The position numbers and the translations under genes are program-made. 64,000 bases of DNA, taken from Ailurus styani. Lineage: Eukaryota > Chordata > Mammalia > Carnivora > Ailuridae. The DNA is taken from assembly GCA_002007465.1 (NCBI GenBank), contig LNAC01000103.1:1262565-1326564 (forward strand). Reading direction: 5' to 3'. This document shows positions 10,616-22,832 of this stretch, in pieces. Under the pieces are notes generated by a model. The model worked only from the letters and a program-made list of their open reading frames with translations. It was not told the DNA's origin and searched no databases. Position 1 is the stretch's first letter. Every line of letters starts with the position of its first letter.

Positions 10616-11565
10616 AAACTTCAATTTCTTCTTTCATTCTTTTCTTTGAATTTAACTTTCACATTCCTAAACAGATTTTTACTTTTCTTTCTGTTATTAT
10701 TATTCTCAAATAGTAATAACTATGGAAACTAAATATGTTTCAATTTATTGTAACTCAGATATTAAGTAATTATTTTTATGTGTGTGTTTTTTAATATATA
10801 CCATGTACATTTAGGTTATTACTATATTTTGAAGATTAGGACTAAATAAAATAACGTATGTAAATTTTGTTCTAACATATTCAGGTCTTTGCCATACTAA
10901 GTTATTTTAAATGAGAAATAGGTATTTATTGAATTGATACTTTTATTAAAGCTTCAAATATTCATAACACTAAACCTTGGTATTTTAACCCCAAGTAGAA
11001 AATAAAAATATTTGAAGTGGTTTGGATGGATATACAGAGTACAACAAGATAAAAATACCTGAGGAAACCAGAGGTTCAGAAAATTGAAATAGGAAAAGAA
11101 AGCTGAAACATGCTTCATTGATTTCTTTCTGGTTCTATTTATATTTTGAAGCAGTGCTTAAGGTTGATGTGATCTTTCTGTTCATTTGTGGCTTCAGTCT
11201 GGGGAAAAATGGGAAATTTTCTTAGAAAAGAGATTAAATGCAGATGAACATTTATTTGCTGGTTTGGCACACCTTCAGTATGAAAATTCTCTTTAACTTG
11301 TAACATTGGTCACTTCCTTTGATTTAATCAGTCAAGTAAACCAAGTATTGGATTTTCACTCCATTAAATTTACCTTAGATCAGAATGACTTTTTAACGCT
11401 CAAATTGCTTAGTAGTTATTCCTTTCAGTCATGCATAATTGATTATTTTTAAAATAATGTTAGTTATTGTCGCAGAATACCCCACACACATGCTGAGAAA
11501 CTTTCATTAACCATAGAATTTGTGGCTCCTGAAGAAATTTTATCATAGAAATCTCATTAGAAAAA
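10616..11565. other. Unique AT-rich sequence
   Basis: No gene or repeat recognised. Confidence 0.45.
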
Positions 11566-11571
11566 AAAAAA

Positions 11572-11704
11572 GAAAAAGAAAAGAAGACACCATTAGATTC
11601 CAATAAACTGATTCTGTTTTAAAGTTTCTGTTATTTTTCCTCATGAAAGTTGTATATATTTTGTCATGGAGGAACTATGTTAATAGTAAAGCATATTGAT
11701 CAAC
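11572..11704. repeat. 133-bp tandem duplication, copy 1
   Basis: The unit runs from an A-rich start through aagaagacaccattagattc to ttgatcaac and is repeated immediately downstream. Unlike the N-associated pairs, there is no gap and the copies differ at six positions (about 95 percent identity), so it is a real, older tandem duplication. Confidence 0.92.
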
Positions 11705-11837
11705 AAAAAAGAAAAGAAGACACCATTAGATTCCAATAAACTGATTCTGTTTTAAAGTTTCTGTTATTTTTCTTTGTGAAAGTTGTATATATTTTGTCGT
11801 GGAGGAACAATGTTAATAGTAAAGGATATTGATCAAC
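11705..11837. repeat. 133-bp tandem duplication, copy 2
   Basis: Second unit, offset 133 from copy 1. Substitutions cluster at ttcctcatg versus ttctttgtg, with three more downstream. Confidence 0.92.
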
Positions 11838-12849
11838 TTATGTTTACTGCAATATGTAGAAAGGCTACATATTAAGGATCAGTTACCTTTAAACAATGCT
11901 GTAAAACATTAAAGTCATTTTTTTAAATAATGTGTGACTTGAGAGAAAACGGAAAACAGCAACATCATCATCAGTACAGATGCAGTTGCATGTTGTGTAG
12001 AAGGTGGATAACAGGACAGTGTTTTTTTCTTTGGATCTGTCTACAATTCAGAGGCCAATTAATTACACTTACATAAATAAGCGCTATTCTAACTCTAGCC
12101 AGGATAAGTCATCCCAGAAAAAAAAAATGTTTAATATGACATGATTTCAACCAAAATCTTGCAAATAATATGAATGGTTAAGTAGTAAGCTTTACTTCAC
12201 TAATTTTAAAGAATGTTTAAACTGTTTAAAGAATGCAATGTTTAAGTTTTCAAAATGTAGTTTCATTTCATAATAAATGCATACTGACATGATATTTGGG
12301 AAGTAATAAACTATTTACTATATAATATACTCCATTAAGATTCATCAGAAAACCTAGATCTATGCCAGTAAAATGGAGTGTTCTAAAGTGATGCAATGTG
12401 GAAAATTATGGGGTGTATGAAGGCATTTGATGCCATAGAAAAGAATTTCACTAAAATATACAAATGATTTACCAGAAATGATTTGTTGGAAGTAGAATAC
12501 TTTAATTTATGTGGTTTCACATTTGTTAAATTCTACCATGAATCTAGTAATTAATTCCTTGCAGTGGTCAAAATGCCATATTCTGACATATATCAAGATC
12601 TTTGCAAATATGATCATATTATCTGGAATCCTTTGGCTTCTCCCTGCTCTAATAGTCATACATTCCTATAGAAGTGTGTACAAACAACTCTTTCAGTCTT
12701 CAGGGATCCTCTCAGAGACATCACCTCCAAAGGCCACTGTTAAATATAGTCATTCTTTCTATATGCTTCCATAATGTATTTTTCATACCTTGATCACAGT
12801 ATTTCAGCATATTCAATTGTAATTCTCTCTCTCTCTTCCAAACTGAATT
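11838..12849. other. Unique AT-rich sequence
   Basis: No gene or confident repeat recognised. Confidence 0.45.
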
Positions 12850-12915
12850 GTAATTCGTCTTCATATCCCAATGTCTACCTCCCTAGCAGAGTGCCTAGCA
12901 CATAATAGGAGCTCC
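12850..12915 (+). mobile_element. Possible L2 or MIR 3' tail
   Basis: Contains gagtgcctagcacataatag, the conserved 3' segment shared by L2 and MIR. Too short to classify. Confidence 0.5.
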
Positions 12916-13068
12916 CACATGAATATATTGCAAAAAACTAGAAATTATAGATTAACTTCCATCTACAAGTACTATACTTTTGTTTCTTTTCATTTTTGGA
13001 GCAGTAACAGTTTTACACATTGAAAGCGTATTATCAGTGCATCCGTTTTGTATTCCACAACCATATAT

Positions 13069-13325
13069 AATAATAATAGCTAACATTTATCAACTGCATG
13101 CTCTGTGACAGGCACTGTGGTTAGCACTGCACATGGATTAATCCATTTGATTATCACATACACAATTTGTGAAGTAGGAAAATGTATTATACCAATTTTG
13201 TAAAAGAAAATCAAAGTTTCAGAGCATTCAGTAACTTGACCAATATCAAAAGCTACATGATTGAGGGTTAAGATTCCCAAGTTAATTCTTTCTGAATCTG
13301 GTGACCTATTTCTTAACCAATAGTA
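13069..13325 (-). mobile_element. MIR SINE
   Basis: Nearly full-length ancient SINE in reverse: aatagctaacatttatcaac, then GACAGGCACTGTGGTTAGCACT, aatccatttgattatcacat, and a degraded core and head ending at cttaaccaatagtac. Unusually complete for a MIR in this window. Confidence 0.85.
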
Positions 13326-13720
13326 CTATTCTCTTCTCTCTCTCCCTCCTTTCTTCCTTCCTTTCTTATTTTCCTCTTAGCCAATCTCTTTGTTTTTCTA
13401 TGTTTTTCATCCCTGACTTGTACTAAACACTGAATGAATTGAACTACTGATCAAATAGATCTTAAAAATTAGTCTTTTCTTTCAGGATATGCAAAACTTT
13501 GAAGCAAAGAACAACACACAAGTTTAACTATAGCTGTTTGGGAATAAGGAAACTAAGCATCTTGTGTGATAAAAGCAATGTATAATATTTCAGTAGTATG
13601 GACTTCACTTACCTGCCAACTGCAAACACAGGTGGACACAGCTAATGAGTGGCAAATAACAAATTTAAAAAAACATTCCTGTACACTTGTAAAGATGTCA
13701 TAAAATTCATGGACTAAAAT
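13326..13720. other. Unique sequence with a short pyrimidine tract
   Basis: A CT-rich tract at 13330-13370; nothing else recognised. Confidence 0.45.
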
Positions 13721-13726
13721 TCATGT

Positions 13727-14450
13727 ACTTGTTATCAGACCAAGTTCAAAGAACCCCAAAGAGAATTTTTCTAAAAACTTGTTTTGGGTCTAATATCTCC
13801 CCCACAAGTGTTCCTGCCTAGATAAGCTTGATGCCAGACCACAAGAAACCATAAAAAACTAGATCAAACCAGACAGGCCCAAGATGGCTGACAAAATAGG
13901 ACAAAGTTGACATTATTCCTTCATTATACTATATTAACATACTAAAATCTCCTTCCTAAGTGTGCCATGGTAGGAAACCCCTGATAAGAGGAATAAGGAA
14001 GAAAATAAGGAAGAAAAAGGAGAGCAGCCTAAGTTCGTGGAAATTTCTGCCCCTTCCCCTGAATCCCACTGACATCAAACATTTTGGATTTGCACCCAGT
14101 CATATCATTTATGCCCCCTCCTCCTTTGGGGAGAAGGAGGTGCCTTTAAAATTGGATGTTTTTTAAGATTTTATTTATTCATTTGACACAGAGAGAGAGA
14201 TTACAAGTAGGCAGAGAGAGAGGAGAGAGGAGGAAGCAGGCTCCCTGCTGAGCAGAGAGTCCGACGTGGGCCTCGATCCCAGGACCCTGGGATCATGACC
14301 TGAGCCGAAAGCAGAGGCTTTAACCCACTGAGCCACCCAGGTGCCCAGGAGGTGCCTTTAGAGCATGAGCTCCCTTTCCCTATTCTCCGGCTATTGGATA
14401 AATTATCTGCTTCCATCAAATACTGTTTTGTTATTTGACTATTTGAACAG
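13727..14450 (+). mobile_element. Possible LTR (ERV-like) split by a SINE
   Basis: LTR-like texture: a TGTTATCAGACC start, an AAGATGGCTGACAAAATAGG motif near 13881, and a C-rich segment. A GGATAAATTATCTGCTTCCA stretch near 14395 resembles the poly(A)-signal region of an LTR. The boundaries are guesses, and no gag, pol or env is present. A SINE lies at 14149-14346. Confidence 0.4.
14149..14346 (-). mobile_element. SINEC SINE
   Basis: Complete reverse SINE with a 14-bp perfect target-site duplication, aggaggtgccttta (14135-14148 and 14347-14360). Ten bases (aaattggatg) lie between the left duplication and the T tail and have no match on the other side, so they are probably part of the transcribed tail. 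Confidence 0.95.
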
Positions 14451-14823
14451 TATTGAGTATGGAAAGAACCTATCAATTTAGTAACAGTATCTATGGGGAA
14501 ATACGTTGAACTATTTGAAAGTGTAGCCTTCTTACCTAGCAGTAAATAGAGTTGCTGCAAATCTCTTTCAGTGAAGTTTCCAGAAAATGGGTGGAAGTGT
14601 GGTTTTAGAGGCAGGTAATGTAGAGGAAGAGGCAGGTGAAGGGAGGCAAATGTCTTTTTCTTACTATTAGTAGCAAAGTTTTCCCAATGAAACATTTTCA
14701 GTCTATGTCTGTTTTCTTAACACAGAATAGGGAATTAAAATAATGCAAATAATTACATTACTCAAAGCATATAATAGTTTGAAAAATGTAACCTCTGTAT
14801 ATATAGAGACAAAAACTACCTTT

Positions 14824-14915
14824 TTTTCTTTTTTCCTTTCCTTTCCTTTCCTTTTCTTGCCTTGCCTTGCCTTGCCTTGTCTTGTCTTGCCTTGCCTTGC
14901 CTTTCCCTCTTTCTT
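14824..14915. repeat. Pyrimidine-rich (CCTTG)n and (CCTTT)n microsatellite
   Basis: TTTCC units pass into CCTTG and TCTTG pentamers. Long open frames on both strands here (polar Lys/Gly/Arg/Gln repeats on one strand) are artefacts of the repeat. Confidence 0.9.
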
Positions 14916-15008
14916 TCTTTGGGAAGTGATAACCAGTATTGTGGCAGAATCAGCCCTCATGGTTCTTAAGGTTGTAAGATGATCTCAGAAATAAGCATCA
15001 GGGAAATC

Positions 15009-15458
15009 TGGGGGTGGGGGGGAAAGTTTATTATTTACAAGTCTTGGGAAGTACATGGCACACCTGGGCCACACTGTGAGGTTATGGAGAAGGGGGAGAG
15101 AGAGATTGAGGGAGAGAGAGATTGAGCACATGTGGGCCTGGATTCTGTTTTTATTGGGCTCAAGGTGGGGGCATAGGGTTTTCCTGGGCTGAATCTTAAT
15201 TGATGAATTTAAAGCATAAGATGTGGGAATTTAAAGAACAGAAAGGAAAAAAAAAAAGTTCCCAAATGGTTAGTTGTCTGAGGAGCCTGGGGGTGGATGG
15301 TAGGGGCTGGCTCTTTATTTAGTTGTATGGTTGACAATGAGTTTATTCAAGACAGCCATCTTTGAAGTCGAGGCTTCAGCAGAAAATGCTTAGGTCAGGC
15401 ACTGCATTACTAAAAAAAAGAAAACCAAGGGTTAAGGCTTACACTACAGGGGGCAACA
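15009..15458 (-). mobile_element. Possible solo LTR in reverse orientation
   Basis: The interval begins TG and ends CA. Read on the minus strand it starts TGTTGCCCCCTGTAG, contains CAAAGATGGCTGTC, and has two AATAAA signals, near 15155 and 15030. This suggests an ERV solo LTR about 450 bp long. No target-site duplication was recognised and the family is unknown to me. Confidence 0.42.
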
Positions 15459-17640
15459 TTCCTGAACTACTTTTTATATTGAAGACAATATTTCCAAACT
15501 GGGTTTTAACATTCTTTTTTTAAAATCTTATCCTTCATAATGTTATAAACTTGATTGTAAGATTGGGTCACATTGCTATCTTTTTAAAAAAAGGCTTAAG
15601 ATGATAAATTATAGATATGATGGAGACCATTTTAATAATGAAGCAGATATGTTAATATTAGTGAAGTAATGAGGTTTTGGTTATTTTTTGGTTTTGGGGT
15701 TTTTTTTTACTATCTTCTGATATACTGTGTGATGGTACATGGATATTTTCTCTTGATGTGTAAAAGGTCATTTATCTCAGTGAAAATTTTGTTGCATCTT
15801 GTATTTACACTTAACTTAAATCAAGACAAATTATAAAAAACAAACAACAGGAAAAAACCGCAGAAATCTGTATCCAGATTTTGGTTTTTTGAAATGAGGA
15901 AAATATTGCAATGAGTTACATAATTAGTCAGTTACAAAACTTTTCTTGTGAGCAAATAGCAATCCATCGCAGTGAAATGTGCCAAGTGAGACCATTCTAG
16001 CAATAACCATTAAGACTCAGAACAGAGAAGCTAAAGTACACCAAACAGAAAGAGAGATTGACTCATTAAAACTAAATTCTCCTTCCCCCATAGGATACCC
16101 TTGAACACTCTCCTTAATATGGAGAATTTCAGCTGACATTTGTAAGAACCATTTATAACTCAGATCCTGGTTGAATTACAGAAAATGATGGGTGCTACAC
16201 ACCCAACAGGCTTTATTCTGATTTTTCAGGAAAGCTGTTTTTCAAATAAACATCTTTAACAGAATTTGCTATTACATCTAAGAATGAATTGCTTTAGAAT
16301 TTTGGAAATGATTATCATGTTTTTGCAAATTACTCCTAATTTGCATCTTTATTTGACAGATACTATGATTAAAACAGATTTGAGGAACTGCACCTGGTTA
16401 GCCAGTACTCTAGATATTTTATATTTTTAACATTGAAAATTCATAATAATATATTTTTAAAATGTATATTAAGACCAAAGGGGTATTTGACACATAAGAA
16501 ATTGTAGTAGGTGAAGCCAACTTGTTTATTTAGGTGGATTACTTGATGGTGTTGTTGCAACCTATTTCATACAATTTGAATTATTTTTCTTGTAAATAAT
16601 TCTGATTTATAAATCTCTTCTATTATTTTTCTGTTACCTGATGATTAAAGGAATCACTGGCTCCAATTAAAACTCTTATTATAATAATCTGATGAGAGGC
16701 ATTTCTATTTTTCAAGGTTTACTAGCAGTTCATTAATAAATACTGATAGAAGCTATTCAATTTGTCAATACAAATCTTTATGCAAATTTTTTAGATCTGA
16801 TTTAAAGTATTCCAAAGTAAACTTTACGAGATATTTTTAAACATTGTACTTTAATACTTTTTATATAAGTAGAAAATATCTTCCAAAACTAACATATCAT
16901 AATACGTTGTAGTCCATGTAAGTCACTATTTAATGAAGTACTATATATCAACTAAAATTATAAAGCTAATTTTTTTTATCCTAGGAGGATTATTTACATT
17001 GAATTTTTTATTCCATCCTTAATTCCTTTGTGTAATGTACTTTGTTCCATTTACAAATTATGATAAAAGTTAACATTAGCTTAACATGTTTATACTGATT
17101 TATTCCCAATAACATCCTTCCATTTTAGGCAGTGACTAATTTATAATCAAAATTGATGCTCATCTGAATGTGAAAGAGTAGTGTGAATAAATAGTAAGTT
17201 ATTATTTAAGAAAATAGAACAAATGGCCCACTGGAACTGTCTTTTATTGGCTTGGATGAGCTGGTTATTGAAAGGAAATTTTGTAAGCCAGAGGATATAG
17301 TTAGTTTGAAATTGGTTACTATGGGGGTAGCATTTTCAACGTGAAACTCAGCAAATGCTATAAATCAAGACCTACCCCTCCCTGACAGTTGTTGAACATT
17401 TACCAGCATATGAAAGTGTATACATTTAACAATTATGTCAAAACACAAGGTAAACCAAGATGGCTGTAGGTAACTGAGCCATATGGTAATCTCCATTGTA
17501 GGTCATATTTGAGGTTGCTAGTATTAAGTTAATGCCTGAAGAAGTGTCAATGCGGCAGAGTAGGGCTTACTAACACTGCTCACAAATCCATGCTTTACTC
17601 CACAGATAACATATTTTAATGTGATTTAGACATTTTCCCT
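15459..17640. other. Unique AT-rich sequence
   Basis: About 2.2 kb in which I see no gene, RNA or dispersed repeat. Confidence 0.45.
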
Positions 17641-17649
17641 GCCTAATTT

Positions 17650-17960
17650 GAAGACCCCCTCATGCCCATTAGGATGAAGTCCAGAATGCTTAGTACGGGT
17701 TTCACTAAATACAACTGATCTGCTGCTGAATACATCCTTGGCCTATTCTTCATCACTTTCCCCAAATCATACTGAAAACTGTAGGTTTTTTTCCCCCCTT
17801 CATGTATTAGTGTATTATGTACTTCTTTGCCCTCATAAATTTGGCCACGCTCATCCTTCTGCCTGGAATTGTCTTTCATTCATTTCAGTAACTAACTTTT
17901 ATCGATTCTTTACTTTGTAACTAGAGTAATCCTATCCTGAGCCCTGCTTTTCTGCTCCCC
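17650..17960 (+). mobile_element. L2 LINE fragment
   Basis: The order of aggatgaagtccagaatgct, a ccttggcctattcttcatca-like stretch and cttctgcctggaattgtctt follows the L2 3' region. Strongly diverged. Confidence 0.6.
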
Positions 17961-18316
17961 TTTGGATCAAATCTGCAATTTTCTCCTACTTCAAGGTTAT
18001 TCTTTACTAATATCCGTTGTGTGTTCTATATCCCACCCAGTCTTAAAATATTGCAGCCCCCTAGGAGTAGTTCACAGGAATATATATTCCTCTAATGTAA
18101 GTCACCGCATATCCAGGTCTGCAGCTTTAAATACAAAGTTTTTGTTGGTTACTCCTAAATGAATAACTTTGGACTCAACATCCCCCTTGAATTCAAAACT
18201 CATATATCTAAACTCTCATTTTAACATTTTAATTTTTATAAATAATAGATCTTTCCTGGAATGTTACAACTAAATTGTGCCACCTGAAACTGTTGCTTCC
18301 CAGTGTCTCTGATATT

Positions 18317-18507
18317 TTTTTTTAAAGACTTTTTATTTATTTATTTGACACAGAGAGAGAGATCACAAGTAGACAGAGGCAGGCAGAGAGAGAAGGAAGC
18401 AGGCTCCCTGCTGAGCAGAGAGCCCAATGCGGGCCTTGATCCCCGGACCCTGAGATCATGACCTGAGCCGAAGGCAGAGGCGTAACCCACTGAGCCACCC
18501 AGGAGCC
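18317..18507 (-). mobile_element. SINEC SINE
   Basis: Complete reverse SINE with a perfect 18-bp target-site duplication, cccagtgtctctgatatt (18299-18316 and 18508-18525). Confidence 0.97.
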
Positions 18508-18734
18508 CCCAGTGTCTCTGATATTAAGTATTGATACGCACAACTACCTAGGATCTCAAATCAAAAACCATGGAGTTTTTATTTTTTAATCTTTTTCATG
18601 CCATGCATGTTCTTCATTAGTGATTTCTGACAAAAATTAAAATGTTAAATTCTTCTGTCCTGTCATTCTTCTTTACATTCCAGTAACTATCAGCCCCCCC
18701 AAAATTACCATAATTGATGGTTTAGACCACTGGA

Positions 18735-19143
18735 TCACTGAACTACTTGCTACCTGCTCTGCCTATTTCTCTCTTGTCCACTCCCTCACTCCATTTTCCA
18801 GAGTGTTCTTTTTGAAATACAAATTTCCTTTCTGATCACATCCAATTATCATTAAAATCTTCAAATAACTCTTCTCATTTACTTATAATAAAATATGAAC
18901 TCCCTACCTGGGAAGCATGATTTGTTGTTCACCTACATATTCCATATGATTTCCTATAATACACTGTTGACTTACTATTTTCACACTACAGCCATAAACA
19001 CCTTCTTTCTGCTTCTGATGCTTAAATTTTTTGTGTGTGCCTTACATCTTTGAAATATCTAATCCTTCTGCTCAGAATTATCTTCCCTAATTCTTCATCC
19101 AGTTGACTCATGCCATAAATTAGGTCTCAACTTAGATACCAAG
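18735..19143 (+). mobile_element. L2 LINE 3' region, upstream part
   Basis: Diverged L2 sequence, including cttctgctcagaattatctt and ggtctcaacttagatacc. It breaks at the MLT1 LTR and resumes at 19582 with tcacctcctctgagtg, where the same L2 segment continues. Confidence 0.72.
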
Positions 19144-19581
19144 TGTATTAGTTCCCCAGGAATGTCACGACAAAGCATCATAAACAGGGTGGTTTAAAAT
19201 AGCAGGAATTTGTTGCCTCATAATTCCAGAGTCTAGAAGTACAAAATTAAGATATTAGAAGAGTCAATTCCTTCTGTGGGCTCTGATGAAGAATTCACAC
19301 CATGCGTTCCTCTTAAATTCTGGAATGCCAGTGATCTGTGGCATTCCTCACTTTGTAGATATATTACTACAAACTCTGCCTCTGTCTCCATATGGAATTT
19401 TCTTTGTGCTTCTAGATTCTCAATTTTCCTTACAATAAAATCAGCTTTATTGTGTTAGGGACACACTAATGAATTTATTTTAACTTGATTACATCGAGAG
19501 GCCCTCTTCTTAGAAAAGGTCACATTCATAGAGCAGGGGTTAAGGCTTCCTTTTGGAGGACACAGTTCAAACCGTAGTATC
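19144..19581 (+). mobile_element. MLT1-type MaLR LTR
   Basis: Ancient ERVL-MaLR solo LTR of about 440 bp. It starts TGTATTAGTTCCCCAGG, contains aacagggtggtttaaaatag and attccagagtctagaagtac, then an acttgattacatcgagaggc-type stretch. It ends near ggacacagttcaaaccgtag. No internal retroviral genes. Inserted in an L2. Confidence 0.85.
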
Positions 19582-19835
19582 ACCTCCTCTGAGTGTTCTT
19601 CACGTAAAAATCACTCTCATAATTCAGTATCTAAATTTTTATCAAAATACTTGCCATGAGTACTCAATGTTTTTGTATTAATTTAATTAATGATTTATTG
19701 TATGCCTGCTTCAAATAAAGAATAAAATCCACGAGGGAGTGACCTTATTTGTCCCTCTTATTGATTTTCCTAGATGTGTACCTAGAAGAGCCTACAGCAT
19801 ACAGTAAGACCTTAATATAGATTTGGTGTATGTGT
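19582..19835 (+). mobile_element. L2 LINE 3' end, downstream part
   Basis: Continuation of the L2 at 18735-19143, reaching the conserved end gtacctagaagagcctacag followed by catacagtaagacctt. Confidence 0.7.
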
Positions 19836-20912
19836 GTATTAATAATGAATTTATTGTAATATCTGTTTATCACTAATATTACTGCCATTATATTAGTTTA
19901 CTATAATATCTAAAATATTATGTATACCATTTTAATTTGCCTTAACTTTATAAATGTGGTTTTCTATGTAATGGTTAGTCAAGGTTATAGTGAGTTTTTT
20001 TTTTTTCTAATACAAGGGAACATAAGTGCAATTCAAGAGTGAGTCTTTTTGCATTACATTAATGTAGCACAAAATTCAATTTTTGGCAGTGTTCCCAGGC
20101 AATCGGGGTTGCAAAGTCATCTTGTCCTCCACATTTGCGTATAATGGAGAAACATATCATCATGATATATTACAATGTTACTGAGAGGGGTTGACCTCAT
20201 TCTGAAAGATATTTGGTTATTCCCACTGACATGTGCCATTTATAAATGATAATCACTGTATTAATTAAAAAAAGATAAATCATGGAATAAGAATTAAAGC
20301 TACTACAAATCTATCAGGTAAAGAATAAAAGTATGACCAAGCAGGATACTATTTTTGCAAAAGTTTAGTGTTATTATGTGTAGTATCACTGAGTTGAGTT
20401 ATAGAATTAGATAATTTTTGAATTATATTATGATAATCTATATTTCTAAAAGAAAAGTAAAATCTAAATCCATTAGAAACTAGCCTATACATAGTGATTA
20501 GATGTTCAAGGTTTTCACATACTCGCGTACTCTAAAAATATTTGTTCATGATAATTAGAAGATGTATTGGTCTTTCAGGCCAGCACTATGCAAAATACTG
20601 AATTTTAACATAATTTATGAAAGATGTCAATTCTACTCAATGTAATTTAGAAAAATGAATATTTTAAAAATATGTTTTAGGAGAAAAAGATCAATTAAAC
20701 TTAGAAGAAACTTACTAGAAGAAGAAAAAAAAGTCTGATTAGTTTTTGAGAAAAGAGAACTATAATTTCCTCCTTACACAGTAGTATATTTTCTACAACA
20801 AAGTTTGATGGAGAAAGAGAAAAACCTAAAAGAATAAAAAGGATATTTTGCTTTTTGCTGTTCAGTAAAATAAAGTTCAGATTTTAATTGCAATATAAAT
20901 TAACTGTACTAA
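19836..20912. other. Unique AT-rich sequence
   Basis: No gene or repeat recognised. Confidence 0.45.
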
Positions 20913-21135
20913 TTTCTCTACCTTGGCACTGTTGACATTTTGGCTGGAAAATTTGTTGTGTAAGACTATCCGTTATATGATAGGATGTTTGGCAGTATCC
21001 TTGACCTCTACCTACTAGTTGCCAATAGTATAATTTCACCCCATTTTTGGAGACAATGAAACATGTCTCCAGATATTGACAAATGTCAGTGTGAGTAGGG
21101 TGAGAGAGGGAGATTTTCACTGGTTGAGAAAAACC
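20913..21135 (-). mobile_element. MER20-like hAT-Charlie DNA transposon
   Basis: About 220 bp, the usual length of MER20. Hallmarks in order: ccttggcactgttgacattt, taggatgtttggcagtatcc, ttgacctctacctactagtt, gagacaatgaaacatgtctc, cagatattgacaaatgtcag, and the terminal ACTGGTTGAGAA. Non-coding. The family name is from memory. Confidence 0.72.
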
Positions 21136-22315
21136 TAAGATCTGAAACGATAAAACTGCTGGAAGGAAACTTGAGGGTAAGCTCTTTGACATTGATCTTG
21201 GTAATGATTTTTTGGATCTGATATGCACAAGCAAAGGAAACAAATGCAAACATAAATAAGTGGGACTATATCAAACTTAAAAGTTTCTACCCAGCAAAGA
21301 AAACAATAAAAAAAAAAAATGAAAAAAATCAACCTACAAAATGAAAGAAAATAATTGCTAATCACATATCTGATAATGGGTTATTATGCAAAATATAAAT
21401 GCATAGAATCATATAACTCAATAGAAAAAAATTAAATAAAAATGGACAGAGAAACGGAATTTTTCCAAAGACATATAAATGGACAACAGGTACATAAAAG
21501 GTGCTTACCATCATTAATCATCAGAGAGATGCAAATCAAAATCACAATGAGAAATAAGATATCACTTCACACCTACTAAAATGGCTATTATCAAAAAGAC
21601 AAAAGATAACAAGTTCTGCCCAGGATGTGGAGAAAAGAGAAACCTGTGCCCTGTTGATAGTAAAGCAAATTTGTGCACCTACTGTAGAAAACAATATGGA
21701 GCTCCTCAAAAGCTTAAAAATAGAACTACCAACAATTCCACTACTGGGTATATATCCAAAGAAAACAAATCACTATCTTAAGGTATCTGCACCCTCTATG
21801 TTCATTTGAAGCATTATTTACAATAGCCAAAATATGTAAGAGTTCCTTGACAGATTATAAAGAAAATGTGATACATATATTACATCTCTTTTAAATTATA
21901 TATAGACATATTTGTCAATGTATTGATACTGCATGTACTGGTATATTAAGAACATAGTATCAAACTATTAACAATAGTATATAAATTTAAGGAGACAAAC
22001 AAATCCATAATCACAGTAGGAGATTTTTTTTTTTTAACCAAGATCATCTGTGATTGCTCTGGGATATTAGTGCCTATCTGAATATAAATTTTTCCATACA
22101 TCATTTCAAAAAAAGTAAAATGTGTATGTATATATATATTTGTATATACCTATATATATATCTGTGACAACATAAATGAACTTTGATTATGCTAAGTGAA
22201 ATGAGTGAGACAGAGAAAGACAAATACCATATAATTTCATTTATATGTGGAATCTAAAAAACAAAACAAAGAAATAAACCAAAAACAGACTCTTAAATAG
22301 AGAATAGTGTCTTAG
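21136..22315 (+). mobile_element. LINE-1 3' region (ORF2 end and 3' UTR), decayed
   Basis: The L1 ORF2 C-terminal part can be followed from cgataaaactgctggaagga through aatcaaaatcacaatgagaa, a gcccaggatgtggagaaaag-type segment, and tccactactgggtatatatcc. About 300 bases of AT-rich sequence (about 21870-22165) interrupt it. It resumes at atgctaagtgaaatgagtga and the gtggaatctaaaaaacaaaac region. Frameshifts and stops throughout. Confidence 0.85.
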
Positions 22316-22363
22316 ATTTGGGGCTTTATAATGGTTCTATTTTAAACTGTCCAAGATGCAATT

Positions 22364-22394
22364 AATGTATGTATGTATGTATGTATTTATGTAT
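22364..22394. repeat. (ATGT)n microsatellite
   Basis: Short tetranucleotide run directly before a degraded SINE. Confidence 0.85.
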
Positions 22395-22396
22395 TT

Positions 22397-22541
22397 AAAG
22401 ATTTAATTTATTTATTTTTCAGGGAGAGAGAGAGAGAGAGCAAAGGCAGAGGGAGTGGCAGGCGGAGGGACAAGCAGGCTCCCTGCTGAGCAAGGAGCTG
22501 AAGGCAGACAGCTTAACCCGCTGAAACACCCAGGCGTCCCT
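22397..22541 (-). mobile_element. SINEC SINE, internally deleted
   Basis: T-rich tail and GA-rich tract at left, head ACCCAGGCGTCCC at right. The middle (B-box and TCATGACC segment) is missing. No clear target-site duplication. Confidence 0.9.
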
Positions 22542-22832
22542 AATTAAATAATTTAGAAGAACACATTGAGCATGGGCAATTTTAGTATTTTGATACTGTT
22601 TTCCTTTCAGAGAAATGAAGCATTTGTTCTCCTCTTGGTGTGAAGGCTCTCATACTGAAATGTACTTTTGGATATATGGATTTGACAAAAATATGATCAT
22701 CTGGTAATGCATACTGATATATATTATGTAATTTAAATAGTCATTTAGTTTAAAAATAAAATTATAAAAATGGCTTATGTTCTTTAATATATTTTTCAAC
22801 TTTGATGATACTTTATTAATATGTTTTGGTAG

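Noticed and set aside
14703..14982. Overlapping open frames on both strands with Lys/Gly/Arg/Gln-rich or Leu/Pro/Cys-rich peptides
   Set aside because: They are translations of the CCTTG/TTTCC microsatellite.
21581..21781. Small open frame with four or more Cys suggesting a zinc-ribbon protein
   Set aside because: It lies within the decayed LINE-1 ORF2 C-terminal region, which naturally carries a Cys-rich motif; no independent gene.
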